From positions 1 through 56,518 of the forward strand of contig JBBADV010000016.1 in the NCBI GenBank assembly GCA_041656295.1: a stretch of 56,518 nt of DNA, read 5' to 3'. The notes under the pieces were generated by a model that searched no databases, had not been told where the DNA came from, and saw only the letters and a list, made by a program, of their open reading frames with translations. The stretch is from Kiritimatiellales bacterium. Its GTDB lineage: Bacteria > Verrucomicrobiota > Kiritimatiellia > Kiritimatiellales > Tichowtungiaceae. The number at the start of each line of letters is the position of its first letter. The first letter of the stretch is position 1. The position numbers were made by a program, and so were the translations under genes. Positions 1 through 6,806 of this stretch are shown piece by piece.

Positions 1-69
1 CGGGAAAACCGCCGCTTGACAAACCATAACGAAAGAACTACCCCATGCCCGTCAACGATCAAAAATCAG

Positions 70-90
70 CACCCCTTCGGTGTCTTTTTT
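70..90 (+). terminator. Possible rho-independent terminator
   Basis: A short cacc/ggtg stem with a cttc-type loop is followed by a run of T residues at 84-90. It would end a plus-strand gene left of the window. The stem is only four pairs, so support is weak. Confidence 0.3.
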
Positions 91-126
91 ATATGAGGCA
101 ATACGGAGGCGCGAACTCCCGCTCAT

Positions 127-244
127 GCCTCGACTGAGGAACCAGCAAGTCCCTGTTGGAAGCACAAGACAGGGAGCCGCGCCGGTTCGGCGCGTCTCCG
201 CATATCTCGCTTCCAACGGTAAATTGCTGGTTTTCAGTCGAAGC
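127..244. repeat. Large imperfect inverted repeat (118-nt hairpin)
   Basis: Arms at 127-163 and 209-244 match over about 36 nt with a few mismatches and one indel. The shared blocks are tcgactga, aaccagcaa and gttggaagc. The 45-nt loop holds a second hairpin, gcgccg/cggcgc at 179-193, extended by ggag/ctcc. The symmetry makes both strands look like ORFs here, which I regard as artefacts. It could be a structured RNA, a recombination site or a non-autonomous element. No reverse transcriptase lies nearby in the window. Confidence 0.6.
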
Positions 245-249
245 AACTT

Positions 250-277
250 ATGCGTAAACGCATCAATCTAATTTTTT
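250..277 (+). terminator. Hairpin plus T-tract after the large inverted repeat
   Basis: ATGCGT/ACGCAT (250-263) forms a six-pair stem followed by a T-run at 272-277. Together with the 127-244 hairpin it suggests a short structured plus-strand transcript that ends here. Confidence 0.4.
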
Positions 278-768
278 AACTGTGATCCGGTTCTAATCTT
301 TAAAAATTCGTGTGTCAAAAAGTTTTATTTTTAGAAAAACCGCCGACACATTTTTTTGGCAGAAAAATCATAAAAAAGAAATTTCGTGTTTTTCCGGCAA
401 ATCAAAAAAATGATGGAATTTCCATTGCCGGAAAAATCGCAGACGGTTTTTCTGCGGTATTTCCGAGAAAAAACGATTCTTCCGATTCAAAAAAGTAGCA
501 ATACCGGCTTCAAAAAATGCTTTTTTTAGAAAAATCAGACACTTTTTTCCGTCAAAAAACCGGAGCCAAAAAAATAAAAATCGAATTTTCTGAAAAACCG
601 TCACGAAAAAAATATAAGGGCGCACGGAATTTCGTCGAATCATTTTTAAATTTATAGAAAGCCGCTACGGGGCTTGCGGTTAAGCTGGGGGTATAAAAAT
701 CTCAGAAAGGGACTTGACGAGTGAAAACTTTTATGAAAAGTTACATGAAAATCAAATAGGAGATTTCC
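278..768. other. AT-rich non-coding stretch of the integrated element
   Basis: No convincing gene is present. The stretch is full of A and T runs and short inverted repeats, including a perfect 12-bp pair tttttccggcaa/ttgccggaaaaa at 389-400 and 425-436. The last part probably contains the promoter of the 769 gene; an AGGAG ribosome binding site precedes that start. Confidence 0.5.
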
Positions 769-1317
769 ATGAGTAGAGATATTTTAAGAGAAATGCGTAG
801 GATGTCGGGCGAGCCGGACAGCCCTCAGGATATGGGCAAAGACCTTGTTGAGTTTTCCGAACAGGGCGTTGTTGCCAAGCGCGGGAAACTGGATGATTTG
901 TTTCCATATATTCTGCTGGCATCAAAAACCATGAGCGCACGGGCAATCAGCCGGTGGTTTCAAGACCATAAAAATTATCAAATCAGTGCGGCGAGTGTTT
1001 CAACGGCACTGCGGGAAAAAGATACTTATTTAAAAGAAATTTTTGCCCGTGCGCGGTTCGGTGCGGCTCAGCTTGCCGAAGTAACTGATTATACTCCTGA
1101 AAAAATTCTATTGGACAGTGAAACCGTATTCGGAGCTGTTACCTCTGACTATACGCACGAATGGGGGAATAAAACTGCAGAAGAAAAAAAACAGGCAGAT
1201 GATGTTATTTTCAAACTGCACCTGCTCGATGAATGGCGCGGACTGCCGGACGAGGTTAGAACGATTTGTATCGAAAAATTCATCAATAACAAAAAGAAAG
1301 GAGCAGATACAAAATGA
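769..1317 (+). CDS. Hypothetical protein of the integrated element
   Basis: This 182-aa protein is not recognised. It begins six bases after an AGGAG ribosome binding site. Residues around 48-80 (AISRWFQDHK, ISAASVSTAL) look like a helix-turn-helix with a recognition helix, so a DNA-binding role is possible. It has no signal peptide or membrane segment, and a basic lysine-rich C-terminus. Its stop overlaps the next start as ATGA at 1314-1317, so it is translationally coupled to the excisionase-like gene and the integrase. That context suggests a regulatory or accessory protein of the element. Confidence 0.7.
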   Translation: MSRDILREMRRMSGEPDSPQDMGKDLVEFSEQGVVAKRGKLDDLFPYILLASKTMSARAISRWFQDHKNYQISAASVSTALREKDTYLKEIFARARFGAAQLAEVTDYTPEKILLDSETVFGAVTSDYTHEWGNKTAEEKKQADDVIFKLHLLDEWRGLPDEVRTICIEKFINNKKKGADTK

Positions 1318-1487
1318 AGATGCTGAGGATTAAAGACGTAGCCGGACGGCTATGCGTATCTACGAAGACGGTTTACCGTCTGATAAATCAAGGGGCGATG
1401 GTGCCGGTAAAAATCGGACGGGCGACCCGTATCGATGAAGCGGAACTCGATGAGTATGTAAATTCAAACCGCAGGGGGCTGAGATGA
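1314..1487 (+). CDS. AlpA/excisionase-like helix-turn-helix protein
   Basis: A 57-aa ORF that reads MKMLRIKDVAGRLCVSTKTV and continues to an invariant-looking IGRATRIDEAELDEYV. This is the pattern of MerR-like excisionase/AlpA DNA-binding domains (helix-turn-helix, then a wing and a terminal helix). Such proteins act as recombination directionality factors or activate the integrase. It overlaps the upstream gene by ATGA and the integrase start by ATGA (1484-1487), which strongly supports it as a real gene despite its length. Confidence 0.8.
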   Translation: MKMLRIKDVAGRLCVSTKTVYRLINQGAMVPVKIGRATRIDEAELDEYVNSNRRGLR

Positions 1488-2722
1488 AAAAAATTATGAG
1501 GAAACGGGGGCGGATTTGGTACGGCAGAATCCGGTTAAATCCCACCGATAGGGAAATAGAAAAATCGTTAAAAACATCTGATAAGGAAATTGCGCAGAAA
1601 AAATTAAATGACTGGGCAAGACAAATAGAACGGGAGCATGAGGGCTTGGCTATTCCAGCTAAGATCAGACAAGCGGCTCAGCTCCCGCTAGGCTCGCACC
1701 TAGACTTCTATTTAGGCGAAAAAAGTCGGGAATGGACAAGTACTAAAAACTACGAATTAACCGAAGACCGTTTGAAGCTCTTAATGCGCGAATGCGGCTG
1801 GAAGACATTACGGGACTTTGACCGGCTCTCGTTTACGCAATGGCGCGGCAGACAGCGTAACCGTTCACCGAAAACCCTGAACAACTTTTTAACTGCTGTG
1901 CGCGGTTTTTCCAGTTGGCTTTATGCAAACGGACTGATTGAGGAAAATCCGTTCAAAGAAGTCCGTCCGTTAAAAATGAAAGGGCAGACCTTTGAGCGCA
2001 AGGCGTTGTCCGCTGATGAAATTTCCAGATTACTGGAGACGGTAAAAGATCCGATGCGCCGCGCGGTGTATATTACTGCATTATATACCGGCTTGCGCCG
2101 TGCGGAAATTGAGGCGGTAGAATATGGCGATCTGCATTTAGATGCAAAAGCCCCGTATATTCATGCGAGGGCATCTACCACCAAAAACGGCAAAGATGCA
2201 ATGATCGCTCTGCATCCGGCGGTTGTAGATGCCATTTTAACCATTGGTAAAAACAACCCGTCACAGACCGACCGCATTTTTGATGTGCCGGCGATGAAAG
2301 TATTTCGGGCGGATTTGAAAAAAGCCGGAATTGCATACAAAGACGAGCGCGGGAACAAAACCGATTTTCATGCCCTGCGGACAACGTGCTGTACGCAAAT
2401 GCTGGCAACGGGCATTTCGCCGCGCATTGTTCAGGCGCACATGCGCCACAGCGAAATAAAACTGACAACTAAAAACTATACAGATGTCAGCCAGCTACCA
2501 ACCACCGCCGCAGTGAACAGTCTGCCGGATTTTGCTCCTCATACTGTCCACCCGAACGCGACAAATGCAGGTATTGGCAGTCCCGCTGTGTCCGGAAAAT
2601 GCGAGGGCGAAACATCAATATCAGTCAATAATGGCGGGCTTAAAGTCACGCCGCGTCCCGTTGCGGGACATGGGGGAAAATGGCGGAGAGAGAGGGATTC
2701 GAACCCTCGGTACCATTGCTAG
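1484..2722 (+). CDS. int: Tyrosine recombinase/integrase
   Basis: A 412-aa phage-type integrase. The N-terminal region (about 60-170) is a SAM-like core-binding domain with the FLTAVRGFSSWLYANGLIEE helix. The catalytic domain has the first Arg in TGLRRAEIEAV, the HxxR box in HALRTTCCTQML, and HMRHSEIKLTTKNYTDV with the second His and the nucleophilic Tyr, so the enzyme appears complete. The last residues (RERDSNPRYHC) come from reading the tRNA-Ser gene antisense and are probably not functional. The 3' overlap with the tRNA marks the attachment site. It catalyses site-specific insertion and excision of the element. Confidence 0.92.
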   Translation: MKKIMRKRGRIWYGRIRLNPTDREIEKSLKTSDKEIAQKKLNDWARQIEREHEGLAIPAKIRQAAQLPLGSHLDFYLGEKSREWTSTKNYELTEDRLKLLMRECGWKTLRDFDRLSFTQWRGRQRNRSPKTLNNFLTAVRGFSSWLYANGLIEENPFKEVRPLKMKGQTFERKALSADEISRLLETVKDPMRRAVYITALYTGLRRAEIEAVEYGDLHLDAKAPYIHARASTTKNGKDAMIALHPAVVDAILTIGKNNPSQTDRIFDVPAMKVFRADLKKAGIAYKDERGNKTDFHALRTTCCTQMLATGISPRIVQAHMRHSEIKLTTKNYTDVSQLPTTAAVNSLPDFAPHTVHPNATNAGIGSPAVSGKCEGETSISVNNGGLKVTPRPVAGHGGKWRRERDSNPRYHC

Positions 2723-2770
2723 TACAACGGTTTTCGAGACCGTCCCGATCAACCACTCCGGCACCTCTCC
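2681..2770 (-). tRNA. tRNA-Ser (anticodon CGA)
   Basis: Read on the minus strand, a 90-nt sequence folds as a class II tRNA. The acceptor ggagagg pairs with the 3' strand, the anticodon stem acggt/accgt carries loop ctcgaaa (anticodon CGA at 2736-2734), there is a long variable arm, the T loop is ttcgaat, and the CCA end is encoded at 2683-2681. It decodes UCG. The integrase ORF overlaps its 3' half by 42 nt, so it also serves as the likely integration target. Confidence 0.95.
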
Positions 2771-2783
2771 GAATAAAAAGGCT

Positions 2784-3647
2784 CTACAAGGTAGTTTTTT
2801 CACCGGTTGCTGCCAAGTCATTTTCCTGAACAGTTTCTGCCGGCGGTGTTGATGCGGCGACGGCTTCAGGGCCGATGAGTTTCCGGCGCTTGAGAAATTC
2901 TTTGGCGAGATTGCGGTAGGCCCATGCACCTTGCGACATTTTTGCGTATTCAAGCACGGGCTGTCCGTGGCTCGGCGCTTCGCTGAGCCGGACGTTGCGC
3001 GGAATAAATGTTTTATAGAGTTTACCACCGAAATGTTTTTCAACCTCTTCGGCAACCTGCTGTGCAAGATTGGTGCGCCCATCGTACATCGTAAGTACGA
3101 TACCTTCAATATCAAGCGCCGGATTCCCGGCAATGCGCACCTGTTCAATAATGCTGAGCATCACGCTGAGCCCTTCAAGCGCAAGATATTCAGCCTGAAT
3201 CGGGATGATGATTGAATCGGCGGTGTAAAGTGCATTCATGAAAAGGATGCCGAGCGACGGCGGGCAGTCGAGCAGAATGAAATCGTACTCGTTCAGCTCT
3301 TTCACCGGCAGCAACGCCGTTTTCAGACAATGCAGATAGTTGTCCATGCGTGCAATAGCCACTTCACAACCGGCGAGATCAAGCTCGGACGGAATAACGT
3401 GCAGTTTTTTTGTCGCGGTCGGTTTAATTAACGTGTGCGCGGCGGCCTCGCCAAGCAGAGCAGTATAAATGCTTGCGCCAACGTCTTTCTCGAGTCCGGT
3501 GCTGCTGGTTGCATTCGCCTGCGGATCAAGGTCGATCAGCAGAACATTCTGTTTACGTTCTGCGAGCGCCGCCGCGAGATTCACCGCCGTTGTTGTTTTA
3601 CCGACGCCGCCCTTCTGATTTGCAAGTGCAATAATTTTTGTGCTCAT
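2784..3647 (-). CDS. parA: Chromosome partitioning ATPase ParA/Soj
   Basis: The deviant Walker A motif KGGVGKTT (residues 11-18) and Walker B-like LLIDLDPQANATSS identify a Soj/ParA ATPase, with DCPPSLG and the usual RNVRLSEAPSHGQPV block further on. It works with ParB on parS to segregate chromosome origins. I start it at the ATG at 3647 (MSTKIIALANQ), seven bases after the rsmE stop. An in-frame ATG at 3668 would overlap rsmE by 14 bases. The last 40 or so residues form a variable, acidic, low-complexity tail. Its partner parB is not adjacent but sits about 15 kb away, on the same strand. Confidence 0.93.
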   Translation of the reverse strand: MSTKIIALANQKGGVGKTTTAVNLAAALAERKQNVLLIDLDPQANATSSTGLEKDVGASIYTALLGEAAAHTLIKPTATKKLHVIPSELDLAGCEVAIARMDNYLHCLKTALLPVKELNEYDFILLDCPPSLGILFMNALYTADSIIIPIQAEYLALEGLSVMLSIIEQVRIAGNPALDIEGIVLTMYDGRTNLAQQVAEEVEKHFGGKLYKTFIPRNVRLSEAPSHGQPVLEYAKMSQGAWAYRNLAKEFLKRRKLIGPEAVAASTPPAETVQENDLAATGEKTTL

Positions 3648-3654
3648 GTACGGG

Positions 3655-4386
3655 CTAGAATAACTCATACACTAAAACGCTCAAACCGAAAATCGCGGCG
3701 GTTTCAGTCCGCAGAATCTGTGTGCCGAACGAAACGGGAATTGCACCGGCGTTCACTGCGCCGGCAGTTTCCTCTTCAGTGAAGTCACCTTCAGGACCAA
3801 TCAGCAGGGCGACGTGTTTAAAGTTATTTTTTCCGATGCCGGATAAAACATCACGAAACCGGCGCGCTCCGGGATAGAGCGACGCAATAAAAGCGACATC
3901 AAAGTTTTTTAATACCGGAATGATCTTCGAAATTTTTTCCGGCGCGCACAACTGCGGCATCCACGCTGCGCTGCTCTGCTGACATGCGTTCAGAATAATC
4001 GACCGCCAGCGCGCCGCCTGTTTTCCCTGATCATTGGATTTAAAAACTGTATGCGCCGTAATCGCCGGAATAATTGAGTGAACGCCAAGCTCGGCGGCTT
4101 TCTGCAAAACCGTTTCAAACCGGTCCGGCTTTGAAACAGCCTGAATTAATGTAATGTTCACCGCCGGCGGCGGAACAGTTTCGCGTGCCGTAACTCGAAC
4201 CGTTACCGATTTTTTTGAAACGCCGGTAATAACGGCCGTTGCGCGATTTCCGGTGCCGTCAAACAGTGTAATTTCCTGTCCCGCTTCAACACGCAGCACG
4301 CGTGCAAGATGATGTGATTCTTCCGGTGACAGAACCGCTTCATCGCCGCTCATCTGCTCCGGCGCTATAAAACTGTTAATACGCAT
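3655..4386 (-). CDS. rsmE: 16S rRNA (uracil-1498-N3) methyltransferase RsmE
   Basis: A 243-aa SPOUT-family protein. It has the N-terminal PUA-like part (HHLARVLRVEAGQEITLFDG), TLIQAVSKPDRFETVLQKAAELG in the middle, and the C-terminal knot with LIGPEGDFTEEE and GTQILRTETAA, which bind S-adenosylmethionine. It methylates U1498 of 16S rRNA in the 30S subunit. It lies just upstream of parA and is probably cotranscribed with it. No clear ribosome binding site precedes the ATG. Confidence 0.93.
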   Translation of the reverse strand: MRINSFIAPEQMSGDEAVLSPEESHHLARVLRVEAGQEITLFDGTGNRATAVITGVSKKSVTVRVTARETVPPPAVNITLIQAVSKPDRFETVLQKAAELGVHSIIPAITAHTVFKSNDQGKQAARWRSIILNACQQSSAAWMPQLCAPEKISKIIPVLKNFDVAFIASLYPGARRFRDVLSGIGKNNFKHVALLIGPEGDFTEEETAGAVNAGAIPVSFGTQILRTETAAIFGLSVLVYELF

Positions 4387-4630
4387 AATTTAAAAACATA
4401 ACACATTTAAAATTTCATTTGACCTATGATCATCGAAAGACCATATCAAGATGCTTCATACACTTCGTTTTAAAAAATTTTATACCTTTTTCATGACAAA
4501 TTAACCACTGATATAAACGGATGGAAACGGATTTCATTAATCATGAAAAACACACCATACACGAAGTGAAAAATTTCCTTTTCTCCACCGAGCCTGATAA
4601 CGTACAAAAAGTTTCGCCCAATTGAAAAGA
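4387..4630. other. Intergenic region upstream of rsmE
   Basis: No gene seen. It is AT-rich near the rsmE start. Around 4502-4540 it contains a fragment of the 'ccactgatataaacggatgg' intergenic repeat type also seen near 11640. It should hold the rsmE-parA promoter, but I cannot place it with confidence. Confidence 0.4.
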
Positions 4631-5040
4631 GGTTCTCCGGCTGATTGGCCGTATGTTTGGGAAAACCGTATCCGGTAGGGCGGTCAGTCCCTTGCGCGCC
4701 GCACGTCGGTAGGGCGGGCAGTCCCTTGACCGCCGCACGTCACGGGCAGAGATGGCGCGCTGCGCCATCCATAATCATATTGAATCATTCAAACAATCGG
4801 CGCGCAAGGGACTGCGCGCCCTACCATTTCGATAACGTACAGATAACGCACAAAAAGTTTCGCACAATTGAAAAGGGGTTCTCCGGCTGATTGGCCGTAT
4901 GTTTGGGAAAACCGTATCCGGTAGGGCGGTCAGTCCCTTGTCCGCCGCACGTCGGTAGGGCGGTCAGTCCCTTGACCGCCGCACATCATGTGCAGAAATG
5001 GCGCGCCGTCGCCATCCATTATCATATTGAATCATTTTGA
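4631..5040 (+). repeat. REP array I: two RAYT-tail/REP units
   Basis: Two tandem units, each starting with about 45 nt nearly identical to the 3' end of the RAYT gene at 20360 (copies at 4631-4675 and 4878-4921, ending at the same TAG). REP hairpins of form ggcggtca-gtccct-tgaccgcc follow, then a gatggcg/cgccatc hairpin, the segment around atattgaatcatt, and a linker containing acaaaaagtttcgc. In the first unit one hairpin mixes a ggcggtca arm with a tgcgcgcc arm, suggesting recombination between hairpin types. It lies directly downstream of the terminator of the 5127-6451 gene pair. Confidence 0.85.
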
Positions 5041-5068
5041 ATCTTTCGCGCTTTTTATGTGCCGACAA

Positions 5069-5097
5069 CAAAAAAGCCCCGGGAATCCGGGGCTTTA
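5069..5097 (-). terminator. Rho-independent terminator of the 5127-6451 pair
   Basis: On the minus strand, aaagccccgg and ccggggcttt form a strong GC stem followed by a run of six T residues. It sits about 30 bases after the PEP-CTERM gene stop. Confidence 0.85.
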
Positions 5098-5126
5098 AGT
5101 GAAAGTGTCTTTTCTGCAAACAGGTT

Positions 5127-5636
5127 TTACGACAGCATTCTGTTGCGGCGCACCAGATAGGTTCCAATTCCACCAAAGATAAGAAGCAGAATCGTGCCCG
5201 GTTCTGGAACTGCTTGCCATGTTGAATTTCCAAAAGTAAATGCAATGCTTGTTAATCCATCACCAGGGTTAATAATTCCCTCTAAATCAGGTAGCAGGTG
5301 AGAATCACTATCAATATAATAAGTGGCAAGTGATTCATTCACATCGTTGTAATATCTCAAAAATACAGTTTCATTTTCTAATGCAGAAAAACTAGATCCA
5401 TTTAGTACATAACCGTAACCAGCATAAAACCCCATAGCTATTCCATTAAAATCCACTATTTCCGTGCCATCCTCGTATAATGCACAAATATACCAATCGC
5501 TTCCAGTACCAGGAATATCTCCACCTAAAAGATCAGAGATAACCATACCACCAGGAAATGTCCACTCGCGACTTTCAATTGCAGCCTGAGTCGTACATCC
5601 TACTAAAATCATAAACGCAATTAAAAAAATTTTCAT
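5127..5636 (-). CDS. PEP-CTERM secreted protein
   Basis: A 169-aa exported protein. It has an N-terminal signal peptide (MKIFLIAFMILVG) and a C-terminal PEP-CTERM sorting signal: VPEPGTILLLIFGGIGTYLV followed by the basic stop RRNR. PEP-CTERM proteins are processed by exosortase and placed at the cell surface or in the matrix. The ATG at 5636 is preferred because AAGGAG lies six bases before it; a TTG 15 bases earlier is unlikely. The mid-region is not recognised. The upstream gene's stop overlaps this ribosome binding site, so the two form an operon; the same pairing recurs at 21739-23168. Confidence 0.85.
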   Translation of the reverse strand: MKIFLIAFMILVGCTTQAAIESREWTFPGGMVISDLLGGDIPGTGSDWYICALYEDGTEIVDFNGIAMGFYAGYGYVLNGSSFSALENETVFLRYYNDVNESLATYYIDSDSHLLPDLEGIINPGDGLTSIAFTFGNSTWQAVPEPGTILLLIFGGIGTYLVRRNRMLS

Positions 5637-5647
5637 AATAATCTCCT

Positions 5648-6451
5648 TCAATCATTTAGATAAATTCTATCAAATCCCACAATTTTTTCTGATACAGATT
5701 CGTACCAAAAACCTTTTGAAAGAGAAATTGTATTTGTTGCCGGTGTTGCAGGAACAAAAGGAAGTGTCCAACGAGATGCGTCATCTCCCATCCAAAAGAC
5801 ACTCGTTCCGTCATCATATAAACCGTATTGCTTATACGAAGTACCCGTCCATGCATATAATTTATCCGCATTCCCCCAAGTCGACGACGCTGTAGCATTT
5901 GAAATGCTTAGATCGGCTAAGCTGATATCAGAACTGTACGGATACGCAATTAATGAAAAACCTGCATAAACTTCCGTATTAAAAGAACTATCCATAAAAA
6001 CATCACCTGATATTAATATTTTTGCGGGAACCGCATTATTTCCTGTTGTGTACCACACAGCATTTCCGCGACGGAGTGTTATTGTTGCCGGCATTGCAGG
6101 AACAAAAGGAAGCGTCCAGCGGGATGCGTCATCTCCCATCCAAAAGACATCCGTTCCATCAGCATATAAACCGTATTGCTTGTACGAAGTACCCGTCCAA
6201 ACATATAATTTGTCTGCATTCTCCCATGTTGTTGACGCATTAAGTTCATTTAAATTCGAAATCGCATCTTGAATATTAATTTCATCGTTTTCCTTAGAGA
6301 ATTGAACTAAAGATAAAATATCAAACGCTCCTGCCGGTGGTGCATCCACTTTGACATACCCTAAGATGTTAGCGGAGGTAACGGTGTTGGATTCTGCAAA
6401 TATGCCGGCGGCGATGCTTGCGGATGCTAATAATATGACCCATTTTTTCAT
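5648..6451 (-). CDS. Secreted protein with two near-identical repeats
   Basis: This 267-aa protein starts with a signal peptide (MKKWVILLASASIAAGIFAE), placed by a GGAG site eight bases upstream of the ATG at 6451. It has two tandem repeats of about 100 residues, each carrying W-NADKLY-WTGTSYKQYGLY, FWMGDDASRWTLPFVP and a GxxWY end. No known domain is recognised. It is clearly related to the protein at 22350-23168, which has the same architecture and is also followed by a PEP-CTERM gene. The function is unknown; a surface or extracellular beta-rich protein is likely. The two repeats are close to identical at the DNA level, so they may recombine. Confidence 0.8.
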   Translation of the reverse strand: MKKWVILLASASIAAGIFAESNTVTSANILGYVKVDAPPAGAFDILSLVQFSKENDEINIQDAISNLNELNASTTWENADKLYVWTGTSYKQYGLYADGTDVFWMGDDASRWTLPFVPAMPATITLRRGNAVWYTTGNNAVPAKILISGDVFMDSSFNTEVYAGFSLIAYPYSSDISLADLSISNATASSTWGNADKLYAWTGTSYKQYGLYDDGTSVFWMGDDASRWTLPFVPATPATNTISLSKGFWYESVSEKIVGFDRIYLND

Positions 6452-6703
6452 GGAATTTCTCCTCAGTGTATAACCCACTCTCTTAAAACCTGTACATAAT
6501 ATAAGGGACATATTTCTGTTTTTCCAGTAAATTTTTTGATTATTTTTCGAAAATTTCAGCCATGGATTTCCTCAAAAAGCACCGTAAAAGCCGAACGATT
6601 ATCTGGTCAGGTACGCAACAAATCAGGCGAAAACAGGAGAAAACCATCAGAGACGCGAAGAAATTAGAGGCGGATGGAAAAAATCATGTATCTGATGATG
6701 TGA

Positions 6704-6735
6704 CCGGGTGCCTTCGCCCGGCATTTTTATTTTTG
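6704..6735 (+). terminator. Terminator-like hairpin
   Basis: A ccggg/cccgg stem with a tgccttcg loop is followed by a T-rich run (catttttattttt). The orientation fits a plus-strand transcript, yet no clear plus-strand gene precedes it, so its role is uncertain. Confidence 0.35.
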
Positions 6736-6749
6736 CGCCGCGTGGAAAC

Positions 6750-6805
6750 GTAGAACAACCGTCCCGGTTGTTTTAATTAAAAAGCAAGCGAGGCGCCTGC
6801 TCTAC
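6750..6805. repeat. Palindromic intergenic repeat after ftsW
   Basis: Two small hairpins lie side by side: acaaccg-tcc-cggttgt (6755-6771), and gcaagc/gcctgc around gaggc (6784-6800). They are framed by gtaga and tctac. On the ftsW strand this reads gtagagcaggcgcctcgc, the style of a REP element. It could stabilise or terminate the division-cluster mRNA. Confidence 0.5.
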
Positions 6806-6806
6806 C

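Larger units (their letters stand above)
1..2722. mobile_element. End of an integrative element inserted at tRNA-Ser
   Basis: The integrase gene abuts and overlaps the tRNA-Ser gene at 2681-2770, the usual layout of a genomic island or prophage integrated into a tRNA 3' end. Upstream lie an excisionase-like gene and a hypothetical gene in the same overlapping plus-strand unit, and AT-rich sequence unlike the flanking chromosome. I see no second copy of the tRNA 3' end between 1 and 1480, so the far boundary is probably left of the window. The element's extent and cargo are unknown. Confidence 0.6.
6452..6806. other. Intergenic region between ftsW and the secreted-protein pair
   Basis: This region should contain the promoter of the 6451 gene and the end of the ftsW transcript. 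A 63-residue plus-strand reading frame at 6562-6753 exists but has no supporting evidence. Two hairpin features inside it are listed separately. Confidence 0.4.

Noticed and set aside
127..244. Integron attC site or retron non-coding RNA
   Set aside because: The arms lack the attC core pair and spacing, and no integron integrase or reverse transcriptase is visible. Kept only as an unexplained hairpin.
52..271. Overlapping ORFs on both strands, about 63-64 aa
   Set aside because: Both arise from the large inverted repeat at 127-244; neither has a ribosome binding site or recognisable protein features.
2532..2852. Plus-strand ORF containing GERGIRTLGT
   Set aside because: This is the tRNA-Ser gene translated antisense, a well-known annotation artefact.
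4645..4890. ORFs within the REP arrays (also at 20284-20550 and 21091-21544)
   Set aside because: They are translations of repeat units and have no independent support.
4631..5040. CRISPR array
   Set aside because: The repeats are long, contain hairpins and transposase-tail sequence, and lack short regular repeats with unique spacers; no cas gene is present.
6562..6753. 63-aa plus-strand ORF before ftsW
   Set aside because: No ribosome binding site or recognisable domain; the frame crosses a terminator-like hairpin and a palindromic repeat.
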